The notes below the pieces were generated by a model. The model made no database searches. It was not told where the DNA came from and was given only the letters and a program-made list of their open reading frames with translations. A stretch of DNA of 40,670 nt, from the NCBI RefSeq assembly GCF_000521805.1, contig NZ_JAMB01000020.1, positions 1 through 40,670 on the forward strand, written 5' to 3'. This stretch comes from Marinomonas ushuaiensis DSM 15871. GTDB lineage: Bacteria; Pseudomonadota; Gammaproteobacteria; Pseudomonadales; Marinomonadaceae. Position numbers and translations under genes: made by a program. Of this stretch, positions 25,243-35,022 are shown one piece after another (position 1 is the stretch's first letter; every line of letters starts with the position of its first letter).

Positions 25243-26790
25243 ATGCGAAAAAATACACCTGTTACTCATCAAGAAAAAACATTTAAAGAAAATGTTAAGC
25301 TAGTTTCCACAACAGATTTAGATGGAAATATTGTTCATTGCAATGACGATTTTATTGAAATTAGTGGCTTTGAAAAAAATGAGTTAATCGGAAGCCCTCA
25401 TAATATTGTCCGCCACCCTGATATGCCTCAAGAAGCTTTTAAAGTAATGTGGGAAACCTTAAAGCAAGGAAAGGCTTGGATGGGGTTGGTAAAAAATCGT
25501 TGCAAAAATGGCGATTTTTATTGGGTGGATGCATATGTCACACCTGTCATGGAAGCTGGGAAAGTGATTGGTTATGAGTCCGTCAGAACCGTTCCAGATA
25601 GAGCAGATGTCGCGAGAGCTGAAAAAGTATATCGAAAAATCGTCGCAGGCAAGCGAGTTTTTCCAATCGCTGCCATGTCATGGAAAGTATTATTGCCTCT
25701 CATTGGTATAGTGTTAGCTGCCGTAATTGGAAGCGCCAACTTGCTCTATGGTGCTGGTATATTAATGGCTACAAGTTTGCTTATGAATGCGCTTTTTTGG
25801 TTGAATCATTCTCGCTTACACGTTGCGTTTAAAAAAAGACTTTCAACCTCATTTTTACACCCTCTAGCGGGAATCAGTTATTCAGACAATGCATTGGGTA
25901 CTGCCACTTTAGAGGTAGGTATCAAAAGTTTATTATCTAGAATTGATGCAATATTAACTCGATTTGAAGATGAATCATTAAATGTCTCTGCGAAATCAAA
26001 AGCGGGTTTAGAGTTAACACAGGAAATGATGGCAGCAATGTCCAGTCAACAACATGAAACTCAAGATGTTGCGGCTGCTATGCAAGAGATGACAACGACG
26101 ATCAATGATGTTGCACAACAAGTTCAGATGACAGCAGACAGTGCAAAGACTTCTTTAGAGTCTGCAGAGTCTGGTCAGAAAACCGTCCAAGAAACGCGCC
26201 AATCCATTCACCAGTTAAGTGAAACAGTGAATGATATAAGTAACACAGTGCAAGATCTTGCGAACCATTCTGAAGACATTGCTCAAGTTGCACAGATGAT
26301 CGATCAAATCGCTGAACAAACAAATCTATTAGCCTTAAATGCGGCGATTGAAGCAGCTCGTGCTGGTGAGTATGGACGAGGCTTTGCAGTTGTGGCGGAT
26401 GAGGTACGACAGCTTGCCCAAAGAACACAAGGCTCAACCCAAGATATCCATAAAATTATAGGCACTTTACGTGCTGGGGCTCAAAGTTCGGTGACGATCG
26501 CACAACAAGGCAAAGACGATGCTATGAAGGGTTTGGATAAAATTGTTGAAATGGAAAGTGCGTTTGTCAATATTGTTGGTGCTGTGTCAAATATAACGGA
26601 TATGGCGATGCAAATGTCAACAGCGGTAGAGGAGCAGGCTCATGTTGCAGAAGATATTAATCGACAGGTTGTACGTATTTCTGACTTGTCGATAGAAAGT
26701 ACAGAGAAATCTAACTTGTCTAATGAAAGCATTAAGTCGTTGCAGAATGTTGCCGAAGATATGCACGAGCTAATTATTCGATTTAAATAA
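25243..26790 (+). CDS. Aer-like PAS-domain methyl-accepting chemotaxis protein
   Basis: A 515-residue energy-taxis receptor. The N-terminal PAS domain (about 18-118) is strikingly like E. coli Aer, including [11 protein letters not shown] and a Trp before the VKNR segment, positions tied to FAD binding in Aer. Two adjacent membrane helices (about 145-192, in [19 protein letters not shown] and after) anchor it with no periplasmic sensor. The signalling domain has the conserved tip [19 protein letters not shown] near residue 356. There is no C-terminal CheR pentapeptide. It probably senses redox or oxygen and signals through CheA/CheW encoded elsewhere. It is monocistronic, with a strong terminator after it. 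Confidence 0.9.
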   Translation: MRKNTPVTHQEKTFKENVKLVSTTDLDGNIVHCNDDFIEISGFEKNELIGSPHNIVRHPDMPQEAFKVMWETLKQGKAWMGLVKNRCKNGDFYWVDAYVTPVMEAGKVIGYESVRTVPDRADVARAEKVYRKIVAGKRVFPIAAMSWKVLLPLIGIVLAAVIGSANLLYGAGILMATSLLMNALFWLNHSRLHVAFKKRLSTSFLHPLAGISYSDNALGTATLEVGIKSLLSRIDAILTRFEDESLNVSAKSKAGLELTQEMMAAMSSQQHETQDVAAAMQEMTTTINDVAQQVQMTADSAKTSLESAESGQKTVQETRQSIHQLSETVNDISNTVQDLANHSEDIAQVAQMIDQIAEQTNLLALNAAIEAARAGEYGRGFAVVADEVRQLAQRTQGSTQDIHKIIGTLRAGAQSSVTIAQQGKDDAMKGLDKIVEMESAFVNIVGAVSNITDMAMQMSTAVEEQAHVAEDINRQVVRISDLSIESTEKSNLSNESIKSLQNVAEDMHELIIRFK

Positions 26791-26812
26791 AAACGAATTA
26801 TAGTGAAAGAAT

Positions 26813-26847
26813 AAAAAACGCCGTTATCAAAATAGCGGCGTTTTTGT
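26813..26847. terminator. Bidirectional terminator between the Aer-like gene and hemY
   Basis: AAAACGCCG pairs with CGGCGTTTT, with A-rich and T-rich flanks. The arrangement serves both convergent genes. Confidence 0.9.
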
Positions 26848-26865
26848 TTGATTAAATAATGAACA

Positions 26866-28098
26866 TTATTGAGGTAGTGGAAGGTCTTTTAATCGGCTGC
26901 TAGCTTGATCTAGGCTAATCATCATTAACTCCTGGCTTGCCTTTGAATCTCCCATTGCTTTGAGTAGGCGACTAAGTTCAGCAAGAGCTTCACTTTGAGA
27001 GTTTAGCGCGAGCGCTTGTTCGTAGTAGTCTCTTGCCTTGCCCCATAGCATCATTAATTGGCTTAAACGGCCGCAGGTTAAATATAGGTTAGCGCTTGCT
27101 GGCTCTTTCTTGAGCCAGTTTTCACAATTAGCCAATAGTTTTTTAGGACTTTCTTGATGAATGTTACCGTACTCAGTTATGAGTTCTTCGGACCACTTGT
27201 GGTTTAAACTACGGCGAATGAAGCTTTCCGCTTTGTTGTCATCGCCAAAGTTAATCAGGGTTTGTGCATACAGCAAACACATGTCATCGTCTTGGGGTAA
27301 GGTGTCGAGTTTGTTCCAAAGGCTCTCAACTTCACTTACTAATTCTTTTTTATTTTGACCTAATTTATTGCGGAATTTGATTTTATCCAATAAAGCGAGA
27401 AACGCGTTACGTTCAAGTTCTAACATATTGTTAATATCAAATATTCCATCTTTTTTTAGAGTGGGTGTTAGTGACAGAAGCGCATCCCAATCCTTTAGAT
27501 TTGTGTAGACAGTAACCAGCATTTTTAAGACTTGCTTATGTTTAGGCTTGAGTTTTTTTAAGTGTAGTAACGAGGCGAGAGCGCTTTCGTGATGGCCTTG
27601 TTTTAATTGAATTTGACTTTGTGCAAAGCCAATTGCGAATTCTGCTTCAGGCGTGGATTTGTGAGCAGATCGTAATAAAGCTTTAGAGCGTTCTGGTTCG
27701 TCTTGTTCGCTTGCGGCATAAGCAGCACTAATATAATTAATAAGTGGGTAAGGGACTTTCTCAGCACTGTTTGTTAATAGTTTTTCGGCTTTATTCCAGT
27801 TTCCGCCAACTAATTCCAGCATACCTCGAATGGTATTTCGAGAGGCTCTTTTTTGAGCCAGATTACCTGTAACCTTTGCCAACGAATTGCCTGGTCGCAA
27901 TGCTATAAATAGAATGCGTTTTATCCAGCTCATGACGAATAGAGCGACAACCAGACCAACAATCAGGACCCATAAACTGGTTTCAATCGTCACTCCGTTG
28001 TAAGCGACCAAAACGTAACCGCTATCTTGCCGCATAAGTAGCCCTAACATACCACCCACAGCCATCATGATAACAAGTAGGAAGAGAAGTTTTCTCAT
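26866..28098 (-). CDS. hemY: HemY family protein (haem biosynthesis-associated TPR protein)
   Basis: A 410-residue inner-membrane protein with two N-terminal helices (about 3-22 and 40-62) and a C-terminal TPR region with repeats such as LYLTCGRLSQLMMLWGKARDYYEQALALN (read in parts near 340-375). It is the gammaproteobacterial HemY, unrelated to the Bacillus protoporphyrinogen oxidase of the same name. Its role in haem synthesis is still indirect, perhaps scaffolding. It overlaps hemX by 4 bases and is the last gene of hemCDXY. Confidence 0.9.
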   Translation of the reverse strand: MRKLLFLLVIMMAVGGMLGLLMRQDSGYVLVAYNGVTIETSLWVLIVGLVVALFVMSWIKRILFIALRPGNSLAKVTGNLAQKRASRNTIRGMLELVGGNWNKAEKLLTNSAEKVPYPLINYISAAYAASEQDEPERSKALLRSAHKSTPEAEFAIGFAQSQIQLKQGHHESALASLLHLKKLKPKHKQVLKMLVTVYTNLKDWDALLSLTPTLKKDGIFDINNMLELERNAFLALLDKIKFRNKLGQNKKELVSEVESLWNKLDTLPQDDDMCLLYAQTLINFGDDNKAESFIRRSLNHKWSEELITEYGNIHQESPKKLLANCENWLKKEPASANLYLTCGRLSQLMMLWGKARDYYEQALALNSQSEALAELSRLLKAMGDSKASQELMMISLDQASSRLKDLPLPQ

Positions 28099-29363
28099 GT
28101 GTTATCTCCTGTATTTACTTCAGACGTATTACTTTTTTCTAGTATGTTAGTGTTTTCAGTGTCTGTAGATAAAGGTGCCTCTGAGGTATTTATCCCGCGG
28201 TTATTCCAATCTTTCATTAGTGACTTCATGGCAAGCAAGGATTCTCTTGGTAGAGGAAAATCAGGAGAAGGGTTGAGTTGTTGCATTATTGTGAGGTTTG
28301 CTAGAAATGAAACAACCGTATCGGTTTGAGTATCAAACTGCTCAGTAATTGCCTTCGCTACTCTAGATAGAGCTTGTTGATAAATAACTGGCTCACCTTT
28401 TATCAGTGCGACTTGCGCTATGTCTAGTTGAAGATGCAAACCGGTAATAAGCTCTTGATATTCTGCTGGTGGGAGTAACGCTTTAATCGGCTTATTGTCA
28501 TAGTTAATGACAACAAGGGAGCGAATTGATTGCCAGAAACTTTTGAAAGTTGATTCGATTTTTCCGGTTGTTGAGTTATCGACTGGCTTTGCTTGAGTTG
28601 TATTTTTCATCCACTCTTTTGACGGCTCTCTTTGTGGAAGGCTTGTTACACTTTCATATAAAGCATTGAGTTTTAAGTAAGCGCCTTCGAGATCAAACGG
28701 ACTAATAGAGCCTAATGCTTGGATATCTTTAGCTAACGCTTTGCGTGTTGAAAAAACAATAGGGTCTTCTAGCTCATTTAGAATGTCGTCAGCATTATTC
28801 AATAATGTCACAGCACCATTACTGTCTGATTCAAGTAATAAGCGTTGGTTAGCTAAGCGAATGAGGTATTCGGCTTCTGCCAACTTCCAATCTTCTTTTG
28901 TTGTGTTGTTGAGGCGATTAAGTTTTGCTTCAAGTGAAAGAAGTCTTTCATCTTGCTGAGTTTGTTGAATGACTAACTGTTGTTTTTCTGCTTGAGTCGT
29001 TCTGTCTGTATTTATGATTTTCTCAACCATTGTGTTTAATTGAACTTGATTGAGCGTGTTCGCACTTATTTTTTTATCTAGATTACTTTGTTGGGTTTTT
29101 AATTGCGTTATATCTTTAGGGGATGTGTTCTGCATGCTTTGGTAATACAGCCACCCGCTTATTGCAAGAGCGATGACAGACAAGCTAAATGAAGCAGTCA
29201 CAAATAATTTCGTTTTCGCATGTGAAGGCGTCTTTTTTTGTGTTTTTTCTTTGTTTGACGGATTTTGCTTAGATTGATCAGATGGCGTATCAGACGAGCT
29301 TTTTACTTGTGTGGTGTTGTCACCCACAATGTCTGAGGTTTCTTGCTTTTTATTCTCTGTCAT
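28095..29363 (-). CDS. hemX: HemX family membrane protein
   Basis: A 422-residue protein: a long polar, Lys/Ser/Thr-rich N-terminal tail (about 1-48), one membrane helix (about 52-70, FSLSVIALAISGWLYYQ), a coiled coil (about 82-155) and a helical C-terminal domain. Often labelled uroporphyrinogen-III methyltransferase, but it has no SAM-binding methylase domain, so that name is misleading. It starts one base after the hemD stop, with AGGA inside hemD as ribosome-binding site, and overlaps hemY by 4 bases, so the three are translated as a unit. Confidence 0.9.
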   Translation of the reverse strand: MTENKKQETSDIVGDNTTQVKSSSDTPSDQSKQNPSNKEKTQKKTPSHAKTKLFVTASFSLSVIALAISGWLYYQSMQNTSPKDITQLKTQQSNLDKKISANTLNQVQLNTMVEKIINTDRTTQAEKQQLVIQQTQQDERLLSLEAKLNRLNNTTKEDWKLAEAEYLIRLANQRLLLESDSNGAVTLLNNADDILNELEDPIVFSTRKALAKDIQALGSISPFDLEGAYLKLNALYESVTSLPQREPSKEWMKNTTQAKPVDNSTTGKIESTFKSFWQSIRSLVVINYDNKPIKALLPPAEYQELITGLHLQLDIAQVALIKGEPVIYQQALSRVAKAITEQFDTQTDTVVSFLANLTIMQQLNPSPDFPLPRESLLAMKSLMKDWNNRGINTSEAPLSTDTENTNILEKSNTSEVNTGDNT

Positions 29364-29364
29364 T

Positions 29365-30117
29365 CTATTTTCCTGTGTGAAATTCCGTCGCTTTTATTAA
29401 GCTGTTATCGTCGGCGCCATTTGCGCATGAGGCATTTATCCAACCCATTTCTTTTGCTTGCTGATTCACTCTGAGACTGGGTGTGAGTATCGGAAGTGTT
29501 TTCCATTCAGGCTTATATTGCGAAACGTATTCTGAAAGATTGCTTAAGTTTTCGCCACTGGTTACCCAGATTAAATTGATATCAGGCAACATGAAAAAAG
29601 TTTGAGCGTGGTATTCCGGTTTCTTTCTTTCATAAAGAGAAAGATAGCTGATTTTTGCGCCTTTCTCCTTAAGTTTATCTCCTAGTTCAGTTCGCCCGCC
29701 TAGTCCGCGAATAATCAGTACTTTTTGTTCTGTCATTTTTACCGGTTTGAGCCAGTCTAATAAGGCTTCCGTTGTGTTACCTGGATTTGACAAGGCAGGA
29801 ATGCCTTCATTCAGTAACGCTTGCGTTGTTCCTTGCCCTATACCGATCCAATGTACACCAACTGGTAGCATCGGCCAGCAAGCATCCAGCCAATCACAAG
29901 CGAGTCTGGCTGCATTTTTACTGACGAAAATAACATAGTTAAATTCGTTAATATCAAATATTTGTGAACGAATAGAGGCTTTTTCTTCGGCGCCATCTAT
30001 GGCTTTTATTTCTAACATAGGCAACGCCACAGGGTGAGCGCCCAAGGATTTAAGGCGTTCACAACTGATTGTGTTTTCTGGCTCTGGTCTAGTGATAAGA
30101 ATATGACAGTTCTGCAC
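29365..30117 (-). CDS. hemD: Uroporphyrinogen-III synthase
   Basis: A 250-residue two-domain enzyme that cyclises hydroxymethylbilane to uroporphyrinogen III with inversion of ring D. The sequence is poorly conserved, as usual for HemD; recognisable parts are ILITRPEPEN at the start, FVSKNAAR (about 71-78), IGIGQGTTQALL and the late VTSGENLSNL. It lies 30 bases after hemC, whose product is its substrate, and one base before hemX. Confidence 0.92.
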   Translation of the reverse strand: MQNCHILITRPEPENTISCERLKSLGAHPVALPMLEIKAIDGAEEKASIRSQIFDINEFNYVIFVSKNAARLACDWLDACWPMLPVGVHWIGIGQGTTQALLNEGIPALSNPGNTTEALLDWLKPVKMTEQKVLIIRGLGGRTELGDKLKEKGAKISYLSLYERKKPEYHAQTFFMLPDINLIWVTSGENLSNLSEYVSQYKPEWKTLPILTPSLRVNQQAKEMGWINASCANGADDNSLIKATEFHTGK

Positions 30118-30147
30118 GTTTTGTTGCCTAGCTATTTATAGCTTATG

Positions 30148-31071
30148 TTATTGATAGATGGCGTCTAAAATTGTACTAGCACCACGGGCGATTAAATCGT
30201 CCGCTAGTTGTACGCCAAGTGATTTAGCGTCATCTTTGTGACCATGGATTTCGCTTTGGATCATGGTTTTTCCGTCAGGGCTGCCAACGAGACCTCTTAA
30301 CCAAATGGTGTCGTCAGTGAGTATTGCAAAACAAGCGATAGGCGCTTGGCAACCACCGTTCAGGCGCTCGTTAACGGCGCGCTCGGCGGTTACTCTAATG
30401 GCTGTCTCTTCATGTTGCAGGGGGGCTAGCATTTCAATTGTCTGCACATCATCAGAACGACATTCAATCCCCATGGCACCTTGACCACCTGCGGGTAAAC
30501 TCTCTTCAGCCGACATTCTTTGACGAATTCTGTCCTGCATTTCAAGGCGAAGTAACCCAGCTGTCGCAAGAATAATAGCATCGTACTCACCGTTGTCTAA
30601 TCTGCGTAAGCGAGTGTTTACATTGCCTCTAAGGTCTTTGATAACAAGGTCTGGGCGATTCATACGCAGCTGACAAGAACGACGTAAGCTAGATGTTCCT
30701 ACCACGCTGCCTTTGGGGAGGTCGTCAATAGAATTGAAGTTGTTGGAGACAAACGCGTCCGTAGGGTCTTCTCGTTCACAAATGACGGCAAGGCCTAAAC
30801 CTTCAGGAAAAGCCATGGGCACATCTTTCATTGAGTGAACGGCGATGTCAGCTCGGCCGTCCATAAGGGCTGTTTCAAGCTCTTTTACAAACAAACCTTT
30901 TCCACCAATTTTAGACAAGGGCGAGTCTAGAATTTGATCCCCTTTGGTTGTCATGCCAAGCAACTCTACACTGAGATTTGGGTATAAGGATTCTAATTGG
31001 GCCTTCACGTTATTGGCTTGCCAAAGGGCTAATTGGCTTTCACGGGTGGCAATCACAATTTTGTCTTTCAC
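30148..31071 (-). CDS. hemC: Porphobilinogen deaminase (hydroxymethylbilane synthase)
   Basis: A 307-residue enzyme that joins four porphobilinogens into hydroxymethylbilane on a dipyrromethane cofactor. Motifs are [46 protein letters not shown] and the cofactor-binding Cys in [13 protein letters not shown] at 31083 would extend the protein by four residues, but GTG at 31071 has GGGAG (31077-31081) correctly spaced and gives the family start, so I chose it. It is the first gene of hemCDXY, divergent from argH. In Pseudomonas algZ-algR lie between these two; here they are absent. Confidence 0.96.
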   Translation of the reverse strand: MKDKIVIATRESQLALWQANNVKAQLESLYPNLSVELLGMTTKGDQILDSPLSKIGGKGLFVKELETALMDGRADIAVHSMKDVPMAFPEGLGLAVICEREDPTDAFVSNNFNSIDDLPKGSVVGTSSLRRSCQLRMNRPDLVIKDLRGNVNTRLRRLDNGEYDAIILATAGLLRLEMQDRIRQRMSAEESLPAGGQGAMGIECRSDDVQTIEMLAPLQHEETAIRVTAERAVNERLNGGCQAPIACFAILTDDTIWLRGLVGSPDGKTMIQSEIHGHKDDAKSLGVQLADDLIARGASTILDAIYQ

Positions 31072-31101
31072 ATTATCTCCCAAGAATGAAGTTGTTAGAA
31101 G

Positions 31102-31132
31102 AATATAGGAATTCTTCGTGCCTATTTGCCAA
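31102..31132 (-). promoter_or_regulatory. Candidate hemC promoter
   Basis: On the minus strand, TTGGCA (31127-31132) and TATATT (31102-31107) with a 19-base spacer, slightly long. The -10 lies about 30 bases before the GTG start. Confidence 0.4.
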
Positions 31133-31151
31133 CTATGATACTCGTTACAAG

Positions 31152-31180
31152 TTGAAGCGTCATCCTTCTGAGCTTTATAA
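31152..31180 (+). promoter_or_regulatory. Candidate argH promoter
   Basis: TTGAAG (31152-31157) and TTATAA (31175-31180) with a 17-base spacer, 58 bases before the ATG. No clear ARG-box palindrome was found, so arginine repression is not shown. Confidence 0.5.
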
Positions 31181-31238
31181 GTAAAGTCGCTTAAGGTACT
31201 CTTGGCACCTGATTCAACTTTGTGTAGGAACCCATTGA

Positions 31239-32645
31239 ATGACTGATACTACTAAAACCACTAACCAGCAATGGGGTGGTCGCTTTTCTGAACCTGTTGA
31301 CGCTTTTGTCGCACGCTTTACCGCTTCCGTTGAGTTTGATCAACGCATGGCGAAACAAGACATTCAAGGCTCTATTGCACATGGTAAAATGCTTGCTAGC
31401 GTAGGTGTTTTGACTGCAGAAGAACGAGATCAGATTATACAAGGTTTGAATGAAATCGAAGAAGAAATCGCCCGTGGCGAGTTTGAGTGGTCGATTGAAC
31501 TTGAAGATGTGCACATGAATATTGAAGCTCGTCTTACACAAAAAATTGGTATCACAGGTAAAAAACTTCATACCGGTCGTTCTCGCAATGATCAGGTAGC
31601 GACAGACATTCGTCTTTATATGCGTGATGAAGTGGACTTTCTTCTTGAAGAAGTGACTCGTCTACAGCAGGGAATTTTGAGTTTGGCTGAAAAAGAAGCC
31701 AATACCATTATGCCTGGTTTCACGCATTTGCAAACTGCTCAGCCTGTGACGTTCGGTCATCATTTGATGGCTTGGTACGAGATGATGCAGCGCGATTATG
31801 AACGTCTGGTTGATTGCCGTAAGCGTATTAATATTTTGCCTCTTGGTGCAGCTGCTCTTGCAGGAACAACCTACCCAATTGATCGTCACATGACAGCTGA
31901 GTTACTCGGTTTTGAGCGCCCAACATACAATTCATTGGACTCTGTGAGTGATCGCGATTTTGCCATCGAATTCACATCAGCAGCTTCTATTATCATGATG
32001 CATATGTCTCGTTGGGCAGAAGAAATGGTGATGTGGGCATCGGCTCAGTTTAACTTTATCTATTTACCTGATCGCTTTTGTACTGGTTCTTCTATTATGC
32101 CGCAGAAGAAAAATCCAGATGTGCCAGAACTGGTTCGTGGTAAAACAGGTCGGGTTTATGGCCATTTGATGGGCTTGTTGACCCTGATGAAGTCTCAATG
32201 TTTGGCTTACAACAAAGACAACCAAGAAGACAAGGAACCTTTATTTGATACGGTTGATACTCTCAAAGGTTCATTGCGTGCTTTTGCTGATATGATTCCT
32301 GCCATTGAATCTCGTAAAGAGCATATGTATGAAGCCGCTCGTCGTGGTTTTTCAACAGCTACAGATTTGGCCGATTATTTGGTTCGCCAAGGTATTGCTT
32401 TCCGTGATGCCCATGAAGTGGTTGGTAAAGCAGTAGGTTATGGTGTCAAAGAAGGTAAAGACTTGTCTGAAATGACGCTAGAAGAGCTCCAGTTTTTTGG
32501 TTCTATGATTCAAAGTGATGTCTTTGATGTGCTGACGCTAGAAGGGTCTGTCGCTGCTCGTGATCATATTGGTGGAACTGCTCCGGCTCAAGTATTGAAA
32601 GCAGTTGAGCGTGCGAAAGTAGAATTAGCTGATCGTTTGGCTTAA
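31239..32645 (+). CDS. argH: Argininosuccinate lyase
   Basis: A 468-residue fumarase/aspartase-superfamily enzyme that splits argininosuccinate into arginine and fumarate, the last step of arginine synthesis. Motifs are QWGGRFSEP at the start, [13 protein letters not shown] (about 107-119), TVTFGHH-type residues near 170 and the superfamily signature [12 protein letters not shown] (about 284-295). TAGGAA lies upstream of the ATG. It is divergent from hemC and ended by a strong terminator. Confidence 0.98.
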   Translation: MTDTTKTTNQQWGGRFSEPVDAFVARFTASVEFDQRMAKQDIQGSIAHGKMLASVGVLTAEERDQIIQGLNEIEEEIARGEFEWSIELEDVHMNIEARLTQKIGITGKKLHTGRSRNDQVATDIRLYMRDEVDFLLEEVTRLQQGILSLAEKEANTIMPGFTHLQTAQPVTFGHHLMAWYEMMQRDYERLVDCRKRINILPLGAAALAGTTYPIDRHMTAELLGFERPTYNSLDSVSDRDFAIEFTSAASIIMMHMSRWAEEMVMWASAQFNFIYLPDRFCTGSSIMPQKKNPDVPELVRGKTGRVYGHLMGLLTLMKSQCLAYNKDNQEDKEPLFDTVDTLKGSLRAFADMIPAIESRKEHMYEAARRGFSTATDLADYLVRQGIAFRDAHEVVGKAVGYGVKEGKDLSEMTLEELQFFGSMIQSDVFDVLTLEGSVAARDHIGGTAPAQVLKAVERAKVELADRLA

Positions 32646-32667
32646 TACATAGCGTATTTCTAAATGA

Positions 32668-32695
32668 TAAACGGCGACTTGTTCGCCGTTTTTTT
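32668..32695 (+). terminator. Terminator of argH
   Basis: AACGGCGA (32670-32677) pairs with TCGCCGTT (32683-32690) and runs into seven T. It lies just before the stop codon of the convergent gene at 32701. Confidence 0.92.
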
Positions 32696-32700
32696 ATGGG

Positions 32701-33420
32701 CTATTGATCAGGTGAGAACGGCGAATCTTCACCCAATATCATGCTAGGGCTAATGTTTAGTTCAAAGTTAAAGGATTTTTTTTGACCGTTGCATCCAGAG
32801 ACAACAACAGCCCAAGGCTCCTCACTTCCAGGGTTAGGTATGCGCCAGCATACGCCTCGGATATTGACATAACGAGTACCGTCTGCGCCTTCTGTAATAG
32901 GGTATTCGATTTCTTTTATTTGTCCTTTTAAATATTCTTGCTGAGCGGTTTGGGACGCGGCAATCTTGTCTCTAAGCTCTTTAGAGAAAACACCTTCTAA
33001 TATGTCTTTGTTCTCATCAGGTTGTATCTTTATGTTTGATAAATCCAATAAATTCGGTTTTGTGTTGTCTAAATACTCGTCTGATGTGTTTGTTAGGTCG
33101 TTGTTAGGCGTATGGCTCAAAAAAGTATCTGATGAACTTATATCGCTTTCAATTATAAGTTGGCTTTCTTTTAAAAAATCGTCAACAGATGGCAGTGTAT
33201 TTGTTGCCTTATTAAACACGACATCTTCTTGGCTAACTGGTGTTCTCGGTGTCGCTAATATTTGGTTGTTTGTTGTATCAGGTAATAAAAGTAATGAAAA
33301 ATTAGAGGTTTGAGGTGTTATATCAAGCTCATACTGGCTCTCTGATATTTTAATAATCAATATGTGTATAGCTATAGCAACTAGAAGGCTGATGACCCAT
33401 GGTGCAATCTTTTTTCTCAT
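32701..33420 (-). CDS. Unknown membrane-anchored protein with TonB-like N-terminus
   Basis: A 239-residue protein of no family I can name. A short basic start (MRKK) leads to one membrane helix (about 8-23, WVISLLVAIAIHILII) with a His in the helix, as in TonB. Next is a long polar, Asp/Asn/Ser-rich, probably disordered stretch (about 35-150). A compact C-terminal domain (about 155-225) has two cysteines (191 and 210) that could form a disulphide in the periplasm, in GVCWRIPNP and SGCNGQ. The C-terminal domain does not look like TonB. No exbB/exbD lie nearby. The N-in, C-out topology is inferred. It converges on argH and diverges from lptM. Confidence 0.65.
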   Translation of the reverse strand: MRKKIAPWVISLLVAIAIHILIIKISESQYELDITPQTSNFSLLLLPDTTNNQILATPRTPVSQEDVVFNKATNTLPSVDDFLKESQLIIESDISSSDTFLSHTPNNDLTNTSDEYLDNTKPNLLDLSNIKIQPDENKDILEGVFSKELRDKIAASQTAQQEYLKGQIKEIEYPITEGADGTRYVNIRGVCWRIPNPGSEEPWAVVVSGCNGQKKSFNFELNISPSMILGEDSPFSPDQ

Positions 33421-33568
33421 TGATTTTTTGGAATCTCATATTATGACGGAGAACGTTTCTTTGTACTTGGTGTTTACATCAATAGCTTGTGATGAATATA
33501 ACAAATTCAAGCAATAAAGGGATTTCTATTTTTAACCAAGGAATATCCATGTTATTGCCGTGCTGGGG

Positions 33569-33598
33569 TTGGGAAACGAACTGACTGCAAGGTATACT
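33569..33598 (+). promoter_or_regulatory. Candidate promoter of the lptM-lysA-dapF operon
   Basis: TTGGGA (33569-33574) and TATACT (33593-33598) with an 18-base spacer, 30 bases before the lptM ATG. Confidence 0.5.
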
Positions 33599-33627
33599 CT
33601 GGGTATCAAAAATAGAGAGATAAGACG

Positions 33628-33744
33628 ATGTTTAAATTGCTTTCAGTATGTGTTTTAGCTGTGTTTTTAACGGCTTGCGGTAATAAAGGAGCTCTTTACC
33701 TACCGACTGACGCTATCAGTGAGCAGCAAGAGTCGTCTTTATAA
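33628..33744 (+). CDS. lptM: LPS-assembly lipoprotein LptM (YifL)
   Basis: A 38-residue lipoprotein. The signal peptide MFKLLSVCVLAVFLTAC ends in a lipobox with Cys17. The mature part begins GNKGALYLP, matching the conserved CG.KGPLY.P motif of YifL. In E. coli LptM binds the LptD/LptE translocon and helps LptD disulphide maturation. The mature part is only 22 residues, shorter than in E. coli, but the binding motif is intact. It lies 14 bases before lysA, the conserved lptM-lysA-dapF order. Confidence 0.85.
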   Translation: MFKLLSVCVLAVFLTACGNKGALYLPTDAISEQQESSL

Positions 33745-33758
33745 CTGAGGATTCCCTT

Positions 33759-35012
33759 TTGGACTTTTTTAATTATTCTAATCAGACTCTGCATGCAGAG
33801 AATGTTTCTTTATCTGACATTGCAAGCCAGTACGGTACGCCTTGTTATGTATACTCACGCGCGACATTAGAGCGTCACTACAATGCTTATGCAGAAGCTT
33901 TCGCCTCTCATCCAACGTTGATTTGTTATGCTGTTAAAGCTTGCTCTAATATTGCCATTCTGAATGTATTGGCTCGTTTAGGTTCTGGTTTTGATATCGT
34001 GTCTGTAGGTGAGTTGGAGCGCGTTCTTAAGGCAGGCGGTGACCCTTCAAAAGTGATGTTTTCTGGTTTAGGAAAACAAGCCGTTGAAATGCGCCGTGCG
34101 TTAGAAGTAGGCATCCATTGCTTCAATGTGGAATCAGAAGCGGAGTTGCATCGTCTAAATCAAGTCGCTGGCGAAATGGGTAAAATTGCACCGGTTTCTC
34201 TGCGTGTGAATCCAGATGTCGACGCTAAGACGCATCCTTACATTTCTACTGGTTTGAAAGAGAATAAGTTCGGTATCGACATTAAAGATGCCGTTCGTAT
34301 TTATCAAATAGCCCACAACCTTCCTAATTTGAATGTGATGGGGGTGGATTGTCATATTGGCTCGCAATTAACGGAGCTTAAACCTTTCCTAGATACATTT
34401 GATCGTTTAATCGGTTTGGTTGATCAGTTGGCTGAGGTTGGTATTAAAATCAAGCATCTTGATCTTGGTGGTGGTTTGGGTGTTCGTTACCGTGATGAAG
34501 TACCGCCATCGCCGGCAGATTATGCTGAGCTGTTATTAGAGAAGGTTAAAGGCTTAGATGTTACTTTGGCGTTTGAGCCAGGTCGTTCAATTGCGGCTAA
34601 TGCAGGTATTTTATTGACTCAGGTTGAGTTCTTAAAATGCTCTCCACATAAAAACTTTGCCATTATTGATGGTGCGATGAATGATTTGATTCGACCATCT
34701 TTATACAGTGCTTGGATGAATATTGTTCCGGTTTCTCTATTGCCAACGGCCGAAGGTAAGCGCAGTTATGATTTGGTTGGGCCAATTTGTGAAACGGGTG
34801 ATTTCTTAGGTAAAGACCGTGAGCTTGATATTCAGGCTGGTGATTTATTAGCTGTTCGTTCTGCTGGTGCTTATGGCTTTACCATGTCATCTAACTACAA
34901 CAGCCGTAACCGTGCTGCAGAAGTCATGGTAGACGGCGATCTTACTCATTTAATTCGTGCTCGTGAAACCATTGAGCATCAGTTAGCTGGTGAGCAAATC
35001 TTGCCAAGCTAA
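33759..35012 (+). CDS. lysA: Diaminopimelate decarboxylase
   Basis: A 417-residue fold-III PLP enzyme that decarboxylates meso-diaminopimelate to lysine. The PLP lysine is residue 60 in YAVKACSN. The phosphate-binding HLDLGGGLGV, FEPGRS and the late GPICETGDFLG and SAGAYG motifs are present. The start is TTG at 33759, with GAGG eight bases upstream; it gives the family's DFFNY N-terminus. It is co-transcribed with lptM before it and dapF after it. Confidence 0.97.
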   Translation: MDFFNYSNQTLHAENVSLSDIASQYGTPCYVYSRATLERHYNAYAEAFASHPTLICYAVKACSNIAILNVLARLGSGFDIVSVGELERVLKAGGDPSKVMFSGLGKQAVEMRRALEVGIHCFNVESEAELHRLNQVAGEMGKIAPVSLRVNPDVDAKTHPYISTGLKENKFGIDIKDAVRIYQIAHNLPNLNVMGVDCHIGSQLTELKPFLDTFDRLIGLVDQLAEVGIKIKHLDLGGGLGVRYRDEVPPSPADYAELLLEKVKGLDVTLAFEPGRSIAANAGILLTQVEFLKCSPHKNFAIIDGAMNDLIRPSLYSAWMNIVPVSLLPTAEGKRSYDLVGPICETGDFLGKDRELDIQAGDLLAVRSAGAYGFTMSSNYNSRNRAAEVMVDGDLTHLIRARETIEHQLAGEQILPS

Positions 35013-35022
35013 GGAGCGCATT

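Noticed and set aside
28095..29363. Naming hemX as a uroporphyrinogen-III methyltransferase
   Set aside because: The SAM-dependent methylase domain and its glycine-rich motif are not present; only the HemX membrane/coiled-coil protein is seen.
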